Assembly (NCBI GenBank): GCA_029565685.1
Contig: JAKQNR010000021.1
Location: 1 to 64,000 of the forward strand
Source of the DNA: a bacterium
Lineage (GTDB): Bacteria > Zhuqueibacterota > Zhuqueibacteria > Residuimicrobiales > Residuimicrobiaceae
Direction of reading: 5' to 3'
Length of the DNA: 64,000 nucleotides
This document shows, one piece after another, positions 1 through 7,978 of the stretch. The translations under genes were made by a program, and so were the position numbers. The notes beneath the pieces were generated by a model. The model was not told where the DNA came from. It saw nothing but the letters and a program-made list of their open reading frames with translations, and made no database searches. The stretch's first letter is position 1. Each line of letters begins with the position of its first letter.

Positions 1-1
1 G

Positions 2-1636
2 GTCAAACGCCGCATCATGGGCTGGAGCCAGACCTTCAACGATGACTATCTCATCCTCGACGTCGAGTTCAGCAACACCGGCGCTGATACCCTCACCGAT
101 TTCTATATCAGCGTCGAATCCAACGGCGCCAACACCTACCGCTCCAACGGCACGCGGCCGGCGCCTGGCACAGGTGAGAATTTCAACACGGTCACCACCT
201 GGCAGCACTATTACGGCGGCCGCGTCGGCGACAGCCTGCGGGTCTTTTATGAATACAGCGCCGACGATCCGGCGGTTCCCGGCGACCTCATGGGCGCGCC
301 GGTCACTTCTCAGAACGGTCGTCTTATCAATCCCAAGTTCGTCTGGTATTCGATTCTGCACGCTTCGGAAAAACCCTACACCGACCCGGCTGATGACCGG
401 GATGATTTTCTCCAACCCAAAGTGACCTATATGGGCACGGCCACCAAGTTTCCGTACAACAGCGAAGGAGACGAATACGGCGACAAGAATTTCTGGGCCC
501 TGCGCGGGGCTTATTCCGAGTTCTTTCCCATGAGCGGCGCCACCTGGCCCGGAACCCTGCACGCCGGCAACACCGACGAGACCGGCAATCCCAGCTACGC
601 CGCCCATCCGGCCGGCACGATTCAGGCCAACAATTCCAAGATGTACTGCACCTTTGGGCCCTACCTCTTTCATCCCGGCGAGAAACTTCGTCTGGTCTTC
701 GCGAATGGTTTTTCCGGCCTCGATGTCCGCACTGCCAAGGAGGTGGGGGCGAAATGGAAAAGCGGCACTCTGGAGGATCCACCCGGCACGCCCAACCCGC
801 GCACCGGCTTTTTACCCGAACATTTCGCCTTTCCGGTAGATGCCACAGAGATGGATATGCGCAAGGACCGCTGGGTCAGCACCGGCATCGATTCGGTGAT
901 GAAAAGCGCCTGGCGCGCCAAATGGAATTTCGATCATGGCTACCGTATTCCTGCGGCGCCGCCGCCGGTCGAAAAGGTCACCATCATCGGCCTTGGCACC
1001 GGCGTCGAGATCAGGTGGAGTGCGCCTGAGGCCGAGAGCCGCGCTGATTTCGCCGGTTATCGTATCATGCGCCGCCTCTCCAATCTCGACACCCTCTTTT
1101 TCGAGGAGATCCATGCGACCGGGCCCGAGGAAAAGGCGGCCGAGCATCTTTACGTCGACAAGGAGGTGCTCATCGGCGCTCAGTACTATTACTATGTGCA
1201 AACGCGCGCGCAGATCGCCGCTGACGATCCGCTAGCCGACCCCCTCAGCAGAGGTCGAATCATTTACAGCAGCCGCGTTCTGCAGCCGACGATCAACTGG
1301 ATCAATCCGCCCCACTTTTCCCAGACCGACCTGACCCGGATCCGCATCGTACCCAACCCCTACAACATCAACGATCCCCTTTTGGTCAAGCAGGGGTGGA
1401 CCGATCAACGCGGCATTCAGTTCTACAACCTTCCCGGCCAAGTGACGATCAAGATCTTTACCGAGTCCGGCGACCTGGTGCAGACCATCGAGCACAACAG
1501 TCCGGTGAGCGCCGGCTACGAGATCTGGGATATGATCACCCGCAACCAACAAGTGATCAGCAGCGGAGTTTACATCGTCGTTTTTGAAAAGCCCAATGGC
1601 GAAACCGCTTTTCAGAAATTTATGGTCGTCCGGTGA
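2..1636 (+). CDS. Secreted surface protein with FN3-like and sorting domains (5' partial)
   Basis: The reading frame is open to the left edge of the window, so the true start lies outside; the first internal Met is at 17. The visible part begins in a beta-rich region. An FN3-like domain lies at about residues 310-405 (starts PPPVEKVTIIG, ends near YYYYVQTRA). The last ~90 residues form a sorting-type tail with the motifs RIRIVPNPYN, VTIKIFTESGDLV and SSGVYIVVFE, the arrangement of type IX secretion C-terminal domains. No catalytic motif was recognised. It sits 24 bases before a PorV-like gene on the same strand and is probably co-transcribed with it, as is common for exported proteins in Calditrichota/KSB1-type genomes (family knowledge). 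Function is unknown; cell-surface attachment is inferred. Confidence 0.75.
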   Translation, partial: VKRRIMGWSQTFNDDYLILDVEFSNTGADTLTDFYISVESNGANTYRSNGTRPAPGTGENFNTVTTWQHYYGGRVGDSLRVFYEYSADDPAVPGDLMGAPVTSQNGRLINPKFVWYSILHASEKPYTDPADDRDDFLQPKVTYMGTATKFPYNSEGDEYGDKNFWALRGAYSEFFPMSGATWPGTLHAGNTDETGNPSYAAHPAGTIQANNSKMYCTFGPYLFHPGEKLRLVFANGFSGLDVRTAKEVGAKWKSGTLEDPPGTPNPRTGFLPEHFAFPVDATEMDMRKDRWVSTGIDSVMKSAWRAKWNFDHGYRIPAAPPPVEKVTIIGLGTGVEIRWSAPEAESRADFAGYRIMRRLSNLDTLFFEEIHATGPEEKAAEHLYVDKEVLIGAQYYYYVQTRAQIAADDPLADPLSRGRIIYSSRVLQPTINWINPPHFSQTDLTRIRIVPNPYNINDPLLVKQGWTDQRGIQFYNLPGQVTIKIFTESGDLVQTIEHNSPVSAGYEIWDMITRNQQVISSGVYIVVFEKPNGETAFQKFMVVR

Positions 1637-1660
1637 GCCGGAACCAAGGAGAACGCTTCC

Positions 1661-2668
1661 ATGAAATCATTCAAGCTCTTTCTGATCGTCCTTTTTTTCT
1701 CTGCTTCGCTGTTGCAGGCTCAGGTGGGATTAGACAAGATTGCGCAAAGCACGATGAATTTCCAGCAGGTCGGCCTGTCGGCGCGGGCGGGCGGAATAGG
1801 CGAGGCCTTTTGCGCCGTCGGCCGCGGAGCGGAGGCCATCTTTTACAATCCATCCGGCGTGGTCGAGGCCGGCAGGCGCATAGATCTCAAATTTTACTCC
1901 ACTGAATGGATCGCGGACATCCACTATATGGCTGCTGCCCTGAGCTGCGACCTCGGCCGATATGGCGCGATCGGTCTCTCTTTTCTCAACGTCGATTACG
2001 GCGACATTTACACCACCTCGCTGCTCGACGCCTCAGAGATCGCCCTTTACCCCCAGGGCTACAAGGATACCGGCCTGGCAGACAACGTCGGCGCCTGGTC
2101 GTTCGGTCTGACCTACGGCCGCGCTATCAGCACCCAGTTTCTCATCGCCGGCAACGCCCGTCTGGTCAGTCAATCCCTGGGCATCTCGAATCTCGCCGCC
2201 GGCCCGACCGAGAACAATGCCGCCAAACTGGTCTTTGACGCCGGGGTCAAATACTATACCGGCATCAAGAGCTTTCGCTTTGGCATGGCGATCCGCAACT
2301 TTTCTTCCAACATCAAGCGCGAGGAGATCAACGAGCAACTGCCGCTTACCTTTACCATGGGGGCGGCCTTGGATCTCATGGATTTTATCATCGGCGAGGA
2401 TGAAGCAACACACGCTCTCACCCTTTCTGTGGACTTTGTCCATCCGAACAACCATTCTGAACGAGTCAACGCCGGGATGGAGTATCTTTTCATGGAGCGG
2501 GTGGCGGTGCGCGTCGGCTATCAGGGCAACAACGACATCGCCTCATGGTCGACCGGATTCGGCCTTCATACTGCCGTCGAAGGCAACGATGTCTATATCG
2601 ATTATGCCTATTCGTTCATCGATACCTTTGACGCAGTCAACCGATTCGCATTGGGGTTAGGATTCTGA
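1661..2668 (+). CDS. PorV/PorQ-family outer-membrane beta-barrel protein
   Basis: 335 residues with a clear signal peptide (MKSFKLFLIVLFFSASLLQA, cleaved before QVGL). The hallmark start of PorV/PorQ proteins follows: a segment about mean Ser-Ala-Arg-Ala-Gly-Gly, then AIFYNPSG at about residue 64. Alternating amphipathic strands follow and the protein ends in an aromatic residue (ALGLGF), as outer-membrane barrels do. In type IX secretion PorV is the shuttle that hands cargo with C-terminal sorting domains to the surface; this gene lies next to one such cargo, and others are at 3078, 22917 and 36151. PorV paralogues are numerous in these phyla, so a specific role is inferred. A ribosome-binding site (AAGGAG) precedes the start. 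Confidence 0.82.
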   Translation: MKSFKLFLIVLFFSASLLQAQVGLDKIAQSTMNFQQVGLSARAGGIGEAFCAVGRGAEAIFYNPSGVVEAGRRIDLKFYSTEWIADIHYMAAALSCDLGRYGAIGLSFLNVDYGDIYTTSLLDASEIALYPQGYKDTGLADNVGAWSFGLTYGRAISTQFLIAGNARLVSQSLGISNLAAGPTENNAAKLVFDAGVKYYTGIKSFRFGMAIRNFSSNIKREEINEQLPLTFTMGAALDLMDFIIGEDEATHALTLSVDFVHPNNHSERVNAGMEYLFMERVAVRVGYQGNNDIASWSTGFGLHTAVEGNDVYIDYAYSFIDTFDAVNRFALGLGF

Positions 2669-3077
2669 GAGAGGTTTGTATTTTGTTGCAGTGGGGCCCG
2701 CACGCAGCGACGGACAAGGGCGAAAGCGAAGCCGGTTGCCGAGGGGCTGCTGGTGAACGCGGCTGTTGCTGTGCGCGTGCAGGTCGCGGCCCGCGTCAGC
2801 TGCACGATCAGTCGCAGCGCGGATGTCCGGCTTTTTTTCAGCAGGCGGCGCATTCTCCGCCGCAGCGGGTGAATGACTCGGCGCTGAGGTGGGACTTGCC
2901 GCCGCCATTGTGGATCGAATCGCTGCGGTAAAAACAACGATTCCTATGCGAAACGCCGGGCCACTGACGATAAATCTCGAACACCCTGTAGAGCGGCCGA
3001 AGCCGTTACTCTGAAAAATTCGTTTGTCTGGCTTGTCAAAGCCGTAATGACCGTTTTCCTTTCAAATAGGAGGTAGT
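2669..3077. other. Intergenic region, no gene seen
   Basis: This 409-base gap is GC-rich and then AT-richer. Short open frames in it show no recognisable protein features. The only clear signal is a strong Shine-Dalgarno sequence (AGGAGG, 3069-3074) four bases before the next start codon. A promoter for the pectinesterase gene probably lies here, but no convincing -35/-10 pair was found. Confidence 0.5.
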
Positions 3078-6000
3078 ATGAGAAGAGATGTTACTATCCT
3101 AAGCGTCGTGCTCTTGATCCTGTCAGCGGCGGGCGCTCTGGTAGCGCAGGTCCCGGCATCCGCCACCTGGGCGTTGACCGATCCGAACGCGGGTGGCACA
3201 GGCCAGACGGTCGCCACCTCGGGCCTTGTGAACGCGGCGGATGAAAATCTGGTCAACAGCGAGATCAACGGCTACACCGGCTATAATAACAGTCAACGGG
3301 TGCGGATCAAGGGCAACTCCTGGCCTGCAGGGTTGACGACGCAAATCGACACCGTCTATGTCGAATTTGCCGTCACCCCAAAAGCAGGGAATAAAATGAC
3401 GGTTGAATCCCTCTCCCTCGACCTCGGCTGCCATTCCCTCAACAATATGAAAGCCAATGTGTGGTACTCGACCGATCCAGCGTTTCTCAACCCGGTTCAG
3501 GTAAGCTACCAGACGGCAGATACAGTGAACAACTATTTGCCGCGCAACACCACCAACACTGTGCAAACCATTACCGCCCAACCTTTTCAGGTTGTCAATC
3601 AGGGGGAGACCTTTTTTCTGCGCGTCTACTTTTGGGTGGATCAGAACGCCAGCGTTGCGACGGGCAAGTATCTTACGATCCAGAATGTAGTCATTGGCGG
3701 TATAACTGAGACGGCGCCCCTGCCCGCCTCGGCCACTTGGGCGCTGACTGATCCGAATACTGGCGGTACGGGCCAGAGCGTCGCCACAACCGGTAAAGTG
3801 AACGCTGCGTACGAGCATCTGGTGAATGCCGAGATCAATGGGTATACCGGTTTCAATTCCAGCCAGCGTGTGCGTATTAAAGGCAACTCATGGCCTGCGG
3901 GGCTGACCACTCAGATCGACACTGTTTATGTCGAATTCGCCGTATCGCCCAAGCTTGGCGCCAGACTGAGGGTTGAATCCCTCTCCCTGGATCTTGGCTG
4001 TCACTCCCTGAACAACATGAAGGCCAACGTCTGGTATTCTACGGATCCCGCATTTCTTGATCCGATTCAGGTTGCTTATCAGACCGCGGATACCGTAAAC
4101 AACTATCTGCCGCGCAATACCTCCAATACAGCACAGACAGTGACCGCGCAGCCGAATGTTCTGGTCGATCAGGGGCAAACTTTTTACTTGCGCGTTTACT
4201 TTTGGGTGGATCAAAACGCCAGCGTGGCAACAGGCAAATATATGACTATTCAGAATGTGGTCATTGGCGGTACAACTGAAAGCGCCCCCTTGCTTTCCTC
4301 AGCCGCCTGGGCACTGACTGACCCGAATACAGGCGGCACAGGAAAGACGGTCGCCACTGCAGGCAAGGTGACTGCAGCAGAGGAAAAACTGGTCAACACC
4401 GAGATTAACGGCTATACAGGTTTCAACAACAGTCAGCGTGTGCGCATCAAGGGCAACTCTTGGCCCGCCGGTCTGACAGCCCAAATCGACACCGTGTACG
4501 TCGAATTTGCGGTCTCTCCCAAAGCCGGCGCCCGCTTTACTGTGCAAACCCTTTCTCTCGATCTCGGCTGTCACTCGCTCAACAACATGAAAGCCAATGT
4601 GTGGTATTCGACCGATCCGGCGTTTCTCAATCCTGTTCAGGTCGTCTATCAGACCGCTGATACGGTGAACAATTATCTGCCGCGCAATACCACCAACACC
4701 GTGCAGACCGTAACAGCGCAGCCCAACCTGGTGGTCGAAGCGGATCAGACCTTTTACCTGCGCGTATACCCCTGGGTTGATCAGAACGCCAGCATAGCGA
4801 CGGGCAAATATCTCACCATCCAGAATGTGCTCATCTCCGGCCAGACCGAGGGCGGCGCTGATTTTGAGCTGCCTTCTATCGCGACCCAGCCGGTCTCCTA
4901 CATCTCGACGACTTTTGCTGCCTCCGGCGGAACCATTCCTTCGGACGGCGGCGCACCGGTCACTGCGCGCGGCGTCTGCTGGAGCACGACGACTGCTCCG
5001 ACCACCGTCGATGCCAAAACCAGCGACGGGGCCGGCTCCGGTTCGTTTGTCAGCCAGGTGACCGGACTCACTGCCGGCGTAACCTATTATCTCCGCGCTT
5101 ATGCCACCAACGATGCCGGCACTGCTTACGGGGAAGAATTTTCTTTTAAGACCCTCGATTCTTTGATGGCGCCGACGGTCACCACCGCTCAGGTCAGCGA
5201 CGTCATGGTCAAAACAGCCAAAGGCGGCGGCACAGTGACCGAATGGGGCGGAAGCGATGTCATCGCCCGCGGCATCTGCTGGAACTTGACCGGCGATCCG
5301 ACCATTGCCGACAACAAGAGTGAAAGCGGCACAGGCATCGGCAGCTTTACCGCTTCGATCTTTCCCCTGACCGAGAGCACGGTCTATTATGTGCGCGCCT
5401 ATGCGACCAATTCCACCGGCACCGGCTATGGCCGGGTCGAAAGCTTTACCACCCAGGCGCCGGCGCCTGCGGTGTTCAAGGTCGTCGCCCAGGACGGCAG
5501 CGGCGATTATACCACGGTGCAGGCCGCTTTCAACGATGTGCCTGATTTTTACACCGGCATGTGGTGCATCTATGTCAAGGCCGGAACTTATAAGGAAAAG
5601 CTTCTGCTCGCTCAGAACAAGACCAACGTCGTGCTCAGGGGTGAGAGCGCCTTGACCACCATTCTTACCTATGACGACTATGCCGGCAAGCCGGGGGTCG
5701 GCGGCACCTCCAACTGCTACAGCACCGCGATCGAGGCGGATGACTTTACCGCTATGGATATCACATTTCAAAATACGGTTAAAAACGATGGTTCGGCCCC
5801 CGACCAGCAGGCTGTAGCCCTGCGCGTCAACGGCGACCGCGGCGCTTATTACAACTGCCGCCTCCTCGGATACCAGGATACCTATTACGCCTGGGGTGGT
5901 CACGGCACCGTCCGTACTTATATGAAAGAGTGCTACATCGAAGGCTCGGTCGATTTCATCTTCGGCCGCAACATCAACGTTTTTGACAACTGCCATATTC

Positions 6001-6716
6001 ACGTCAATCGCCAGAACGGCTGCATCACCGCGCCCAGCACCGATGCCGCCTCCCGCTTCGGCCTGGTCTTCATGGACTGCAAGATTACCGCTGATTCGGT
6101 GGGTTTCAACGGTGTGCCCATCACCTCCTTCCACCTCGGACGGCCGTGGCAGGGAAGACCCCGATGCGTCTATCTCCGCTGCGAAGAGCCCGCAACGCTC
6201 AATCCCGAGGGCTGGACCGTGATGACGACCGGCCTCAATCCCTTCTTCGCCGAATACCACTGCTTCGGCCCAGGATCGAACTTTTTCGGCCGGATCAACG
6301 GCGGCATTCAGCTCAGCGGAGCGGAAGCGGCTGAATATACCATCGCCAACATTTTCGCCAGAACGAGCAATCCCAGCTTCGGGTATGACTGGCTGCCGGA
6401 AAAACCGGTCTTCACGGATGTTGAATGGAGCAAGGGACCCGAGTCGCTACCGACGGTCTATGAACTCTCGCAGAACTATCCCAATCCGTTCAATCCGGTT
6501 ACGACCATCCATTATGCGCTTCCCAATCCGGGCAAAGTGAGGATCATCGTCTACAATCTTCTCGGCGCGAAAGTGGCGACCCTGGTGGATGGGCCGCAGG
6601 CTGCCGGCCGCCATACGGTTCGGTTTGACGCTCTTCATCTCGGCAGCGGCGCCTATTTCTACCGCATTGAGGCGGACGATTTCCAGCAAACTAAAAAGAT
6701 GCTGCTGCTCAAATAG
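3078..6716 (+). CDS. Multimodular secreted pectin methylesterase (CE8) with triplicated N-terminal domain
   Basis: 1212 residues. Order: signal peptide (1-24); three nearly identical 190-residue repeats (about 26-595); two FN3-like domains (about 600-795); a CE8 pectinesterase domain (about 797-1085); a type IX sorting tail (about 1128-1212, with QNYPNPFNP and a KKMLLLK end). The CE8 signatures are all visible: GTYKE (~836), QQAVAL (~911), YQDTYY (~932), VDFIFG (~959) and LGRPW (~1020), covering the catalytic Gln, two Asp and Arg. CE8 enzymes remove methyl groups from homogalacturonan, which opens it to GH28 and PL10 enzymes such as the one encoded at 7979. The repeats may be carbohydrate-binding or spacer domains (inference). 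A strong SD (AGGAGG) fixes the start. It heads the pectin cluster. Confidence 0.93.
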   Translation: MRRDVTILSVVLLILSAAGALVAQVPASATWALTDPNAGGTGQTVATSGLVNAADENLVNSEINGYTGYNNSQRVRIKGNSWPAGLTTQIDTVYVEFAVTPKAGNKMTVESLSLDLGCHSLNNMKANVWYSTDPAFLNPVQVSYQTADTVNNYLPRNTTNTVQTITAQPFQVVNQGETFFLRVYFWVDQNASVATGKYLTIQNVVIGGITETAPLPASATWALTDPNTGGTGQSVATTGKVNAAYEHLVNAEINGYTGFNSSQRVRIKGNSWPAGLTTQIDTVYVEFAVSPKLGARLRVESLSLDLGCHSLNNMKANVWYSTDPAFLDPIQVAYQTADTVNNYLPRNTSNTAQTVTAQPNVLVDQGQTFYLRVYFWVDQNASVATGKYMTIQNVVIGGTTESAPLLSSAAWALTDPNTGGTGKTVATAGKVTAAEEKLVNTEINGYTGFNNSQRVRIKGNSWPAGLTAQIDTVYVEFAVSPKAGARFTVQTLSLDLGCHSLNNMKANVWYSTDPAFLNPVQVVYQTADTVNNYLPRNTTNTVQTVTAQPNLVVEADQTFYLRVYPWVDQNASIATGKYLTIQNVLISGQTEGGADFELPSIATQPVSYISTTFAASGGTIPSDGGAPVTARGVCWSTTTAPTTVDAKTSDGAGSGSFVSQVTGLTAGVTYYLRAYATNDAGTAYGEEFSFKTLDSLMAPTVTTAQVSDVMVKTAKGGGTVTEWGGSDVIARGICWNLTGDPTIADNKSESGTGIGSFTASIFPLTESTVYYVRAYATNSTGTGYGRVESFTTQAPAPAVFKVVAQDGSGDYTTVQAAFNDVPDFYTGMWCIYVKAGTYKEKLLLAQNKTNVVLRGESALTTILTYDDYAGKPGVGGTSNCYSTAIEADDFTAMDITFQNTVKNDGSAPDQQAVALRVNGDRGAYYNCRLLGYQDTYYAWGGHGTVRTYMKECYIEGSVDFIFGRNINVFDNCHIHVNRQNGCITAPSTDAASRFGLVFMDCKITADSVGFNGVPITSFHLGRPWQGRPRCVYLRCEEPATLNPEGWTVMTTGLNPFFAEYHCFGPGSNFFGRINGGIQLSGAEAAEYTIANIFARTSNPSFGYDWLPEKPVFTDVEWSKGPESLPTVYELSQNYPNPFNPVTTIHYALPNPGKVRIIVYNLLGAKVATLVDGPQAAGRHTVRFDALHLGSGAYFYRIEADDFQQTKKMLLLK
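3153..3722 (+). repeat. Tandem 570-bp coding repeat, copy 1
   Basis: It encodes residues 26-215 of the pectinesterase and starts at PASATWALTDPN. The copy is in register with copies 2 and 3 at an exact 570-base (190-codon) period. Shared landmarks include RVRIKGNSWPAGLTTQID and LGCHSLNNMKANVWYSTDP. Confidence 0.95.
3723..4292 (+). repeat. Tandem 570-bp coding repeat, copy 2
   Basis: Second unit of the triplicated N-terminal domain, residues 216-405, beginning PASATWALTDPN. Long stretches are identical in protein to copy 1, while many third codon positions differ. The duplication is therefore not brand new, or is held by selection. Confidence 0.95.
4293..4862 (+). repeat. Tandem 570-bp coding repeat, copy 3
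   Basis: Third unit, residues 406-595, beginning LSSAAWALTDPN. It is slightly more diverged at its start and end than the first two copies. FN3-like domains follow it. Confidence 0.93.
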
Positions 6717-6782
6717 GCTGGGCATTTATTATAAAGGGAAACCGGGTGCAGCCGTTTCATCGCGGTTGCCCCCGGCGCCCAC

Positions 6783-7952
6783 ATGACTTGTTTACAACGG
6801 AAATTACTTTTCAGCGTTCTCGCCCTTGTCGGCGCAGGAAACGCACAGATTGCAGCATTCCCTGATACCGGCTTTCAGCGTTTCGGCGTGACCGGCTATC
6901 TGCCGGTCTTTCATGACCAGGCCAGGCGCAGCCTCACGTTCCCCGGTTCCTGGCTGGCGGATTCCAGCGGCGATTTCGCAGCTTGGCGCAGCGCGACACG
7001 GCAGATCGTCATCGATCATCTGTTCGCCGAACCGCCGCGCGCCCCTTTTGATCCCCTCATCATAGAGGAAGAGCGGCGTGTCGGTTATACTGCGCGCAAA
7101 TTGGTTTTCAATCTGAACGCTTGGAACCGCGTCTCTGCTTATTTGCTGATACCTGAGGGAAAAGGTCCGTTTCCGGCGGTGCTGCTTCTTCACGACCACG
7201 GCGCCCGCTTTGACATTGGCAAAGAAAAGACGGTGCGCCCCTTTCAGGTCGAGCCGGCCAGGCTGCAGGCCGCGCAAGAGTGGGTAAAAGGCAACTATGG
7301 CGGCCGCTTTATCGGCGACGAACTGGCCCGGCGCGGCTATCTTTGCCTGGCTGTCGATGCTCTCAACTGGGGCGACCGCGGCGGCGCCGGCAAAGAGGGA
7401 CAGCAGGCGCTCGCTTCCAATCTTTTCAATCTAGGCATGTCTCTTGCCGGCGTGGTGGCCTGGGAAGATCTCGCCGCGCTGCGTTTTCTCGCCTCAAGGC
7501 CTGATGTGGATACCACCCGCATTACTGCCATGGGCTATTCCTTTGGCTCTTTTCGCGCCTGGCAGCTAGCCGCGCTGTCGGAGCAGGTGCGCGCGGCGGT
7601 CTGCATCTGCTGGATGGCCGGACGCAGGGAGCTGATGGCGCCGGGCAACAACCTCACCAAAGGCCAATCCTCCTACACCACCCTGCACCCCGGCCTGCCC
7701 CGCCTGCTCGACTATCCAGATGTCGCCGGCCTCGCCTGTCCGCGGGCGATGCTCTTCTATAACGGCGAGACTGATCCTCTTTTTCCGCAACACGCCGTTC
7801 AGACTGCCTATGATAAGATGCGGCGAATCTGGGAGGCGCAGGGCGCCGGCGACAGGCTGGTCACCCGCTTCTGGCCCGGCGGCCACCGGTTCTCACGAGA
7901 GATGCAGGAGGCTGCCTTTGATTGGCTTGACGAACAACTCGATCGCCGTTAG
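6783..7952 (+). CDS. Secreted alpha/beta hydrolase (probable pectin or hemicellulose esterase)
   Basis: 389 residues with a signal peptide (MTCLQRKLLFSVLALVGAGNAQ). The alpha/beta hydrolase fold is shown by the oxyanion-side strand PAVLLLHDHGAR (~residues 135-146), the nucleophile elbow GYSFGS (Ser near 249), an acid in NGETDPLF (~325) and the catalytic His in GGHRFS (~367). The layout matches the Abhydrolase_7 / acetyl-xylan-esterase-like group often found in pectin and xylan loci. Its place between a pectin methylesterase and a GH28-PL10 enzyme suggests it deacetylates pectin or a side chain, but the substrate cannot be read from the sequence. No good ribosome-binding site is seen before the ATG; the gene may be coupled to its upstream neighbour, 66 bases away. 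Confidence 0.82.
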   Translation: MTCLQRKLLFSVLALVGAGNAQIAAFPDTGFQRFGVTGYLPVFHDQARRSLTFPGSWLADSSGDFAAWRSATRQIVIDHLFAEPPRAPFDPLIIEEERRVGYTARKLVFNLNAWNRVSAYLLIPEGKGPFPAVLLLHDHGARFDIGKEKTVRPFQVEPARLQAAQEWVKGNYGGRFIGDELARRGYLCLAVDALNWGDRGGAGKEGQQALASNLFNLGMSLAGVVAWEDLAALRFLASRPDVDTTRITAMGYSFGSFRAWQLAALSEQVRAAVCICWMAGRRELMAPGNNLTKGQSSYTTLHPGLPRLLDYPDVAGLACPRAMLFYNGETDPLFPQHAVQTAYDKMRRIWEAQGAGDRLVTRFWPGGHRFSREMQEAAFDWLDEQLDRR

Positions 7953-7978
7953 TTATGGGGAAAAGGAGTTTTGTCGCA

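Noticed and set aside
3153..4862. The triple repeat as a CRISPR-like or non-coding array
   Set aside because: The period is 570 bases, in frame and fully coding within one protein.
4299..6260. A 653-codon open frame antisense to the pectinesterase
   Set aside because: It lies wholly opposite a protein with complete CE8 motifs and conserved repeats; GC-rich third positions keep the antisense frame open. No domain was visible in it.
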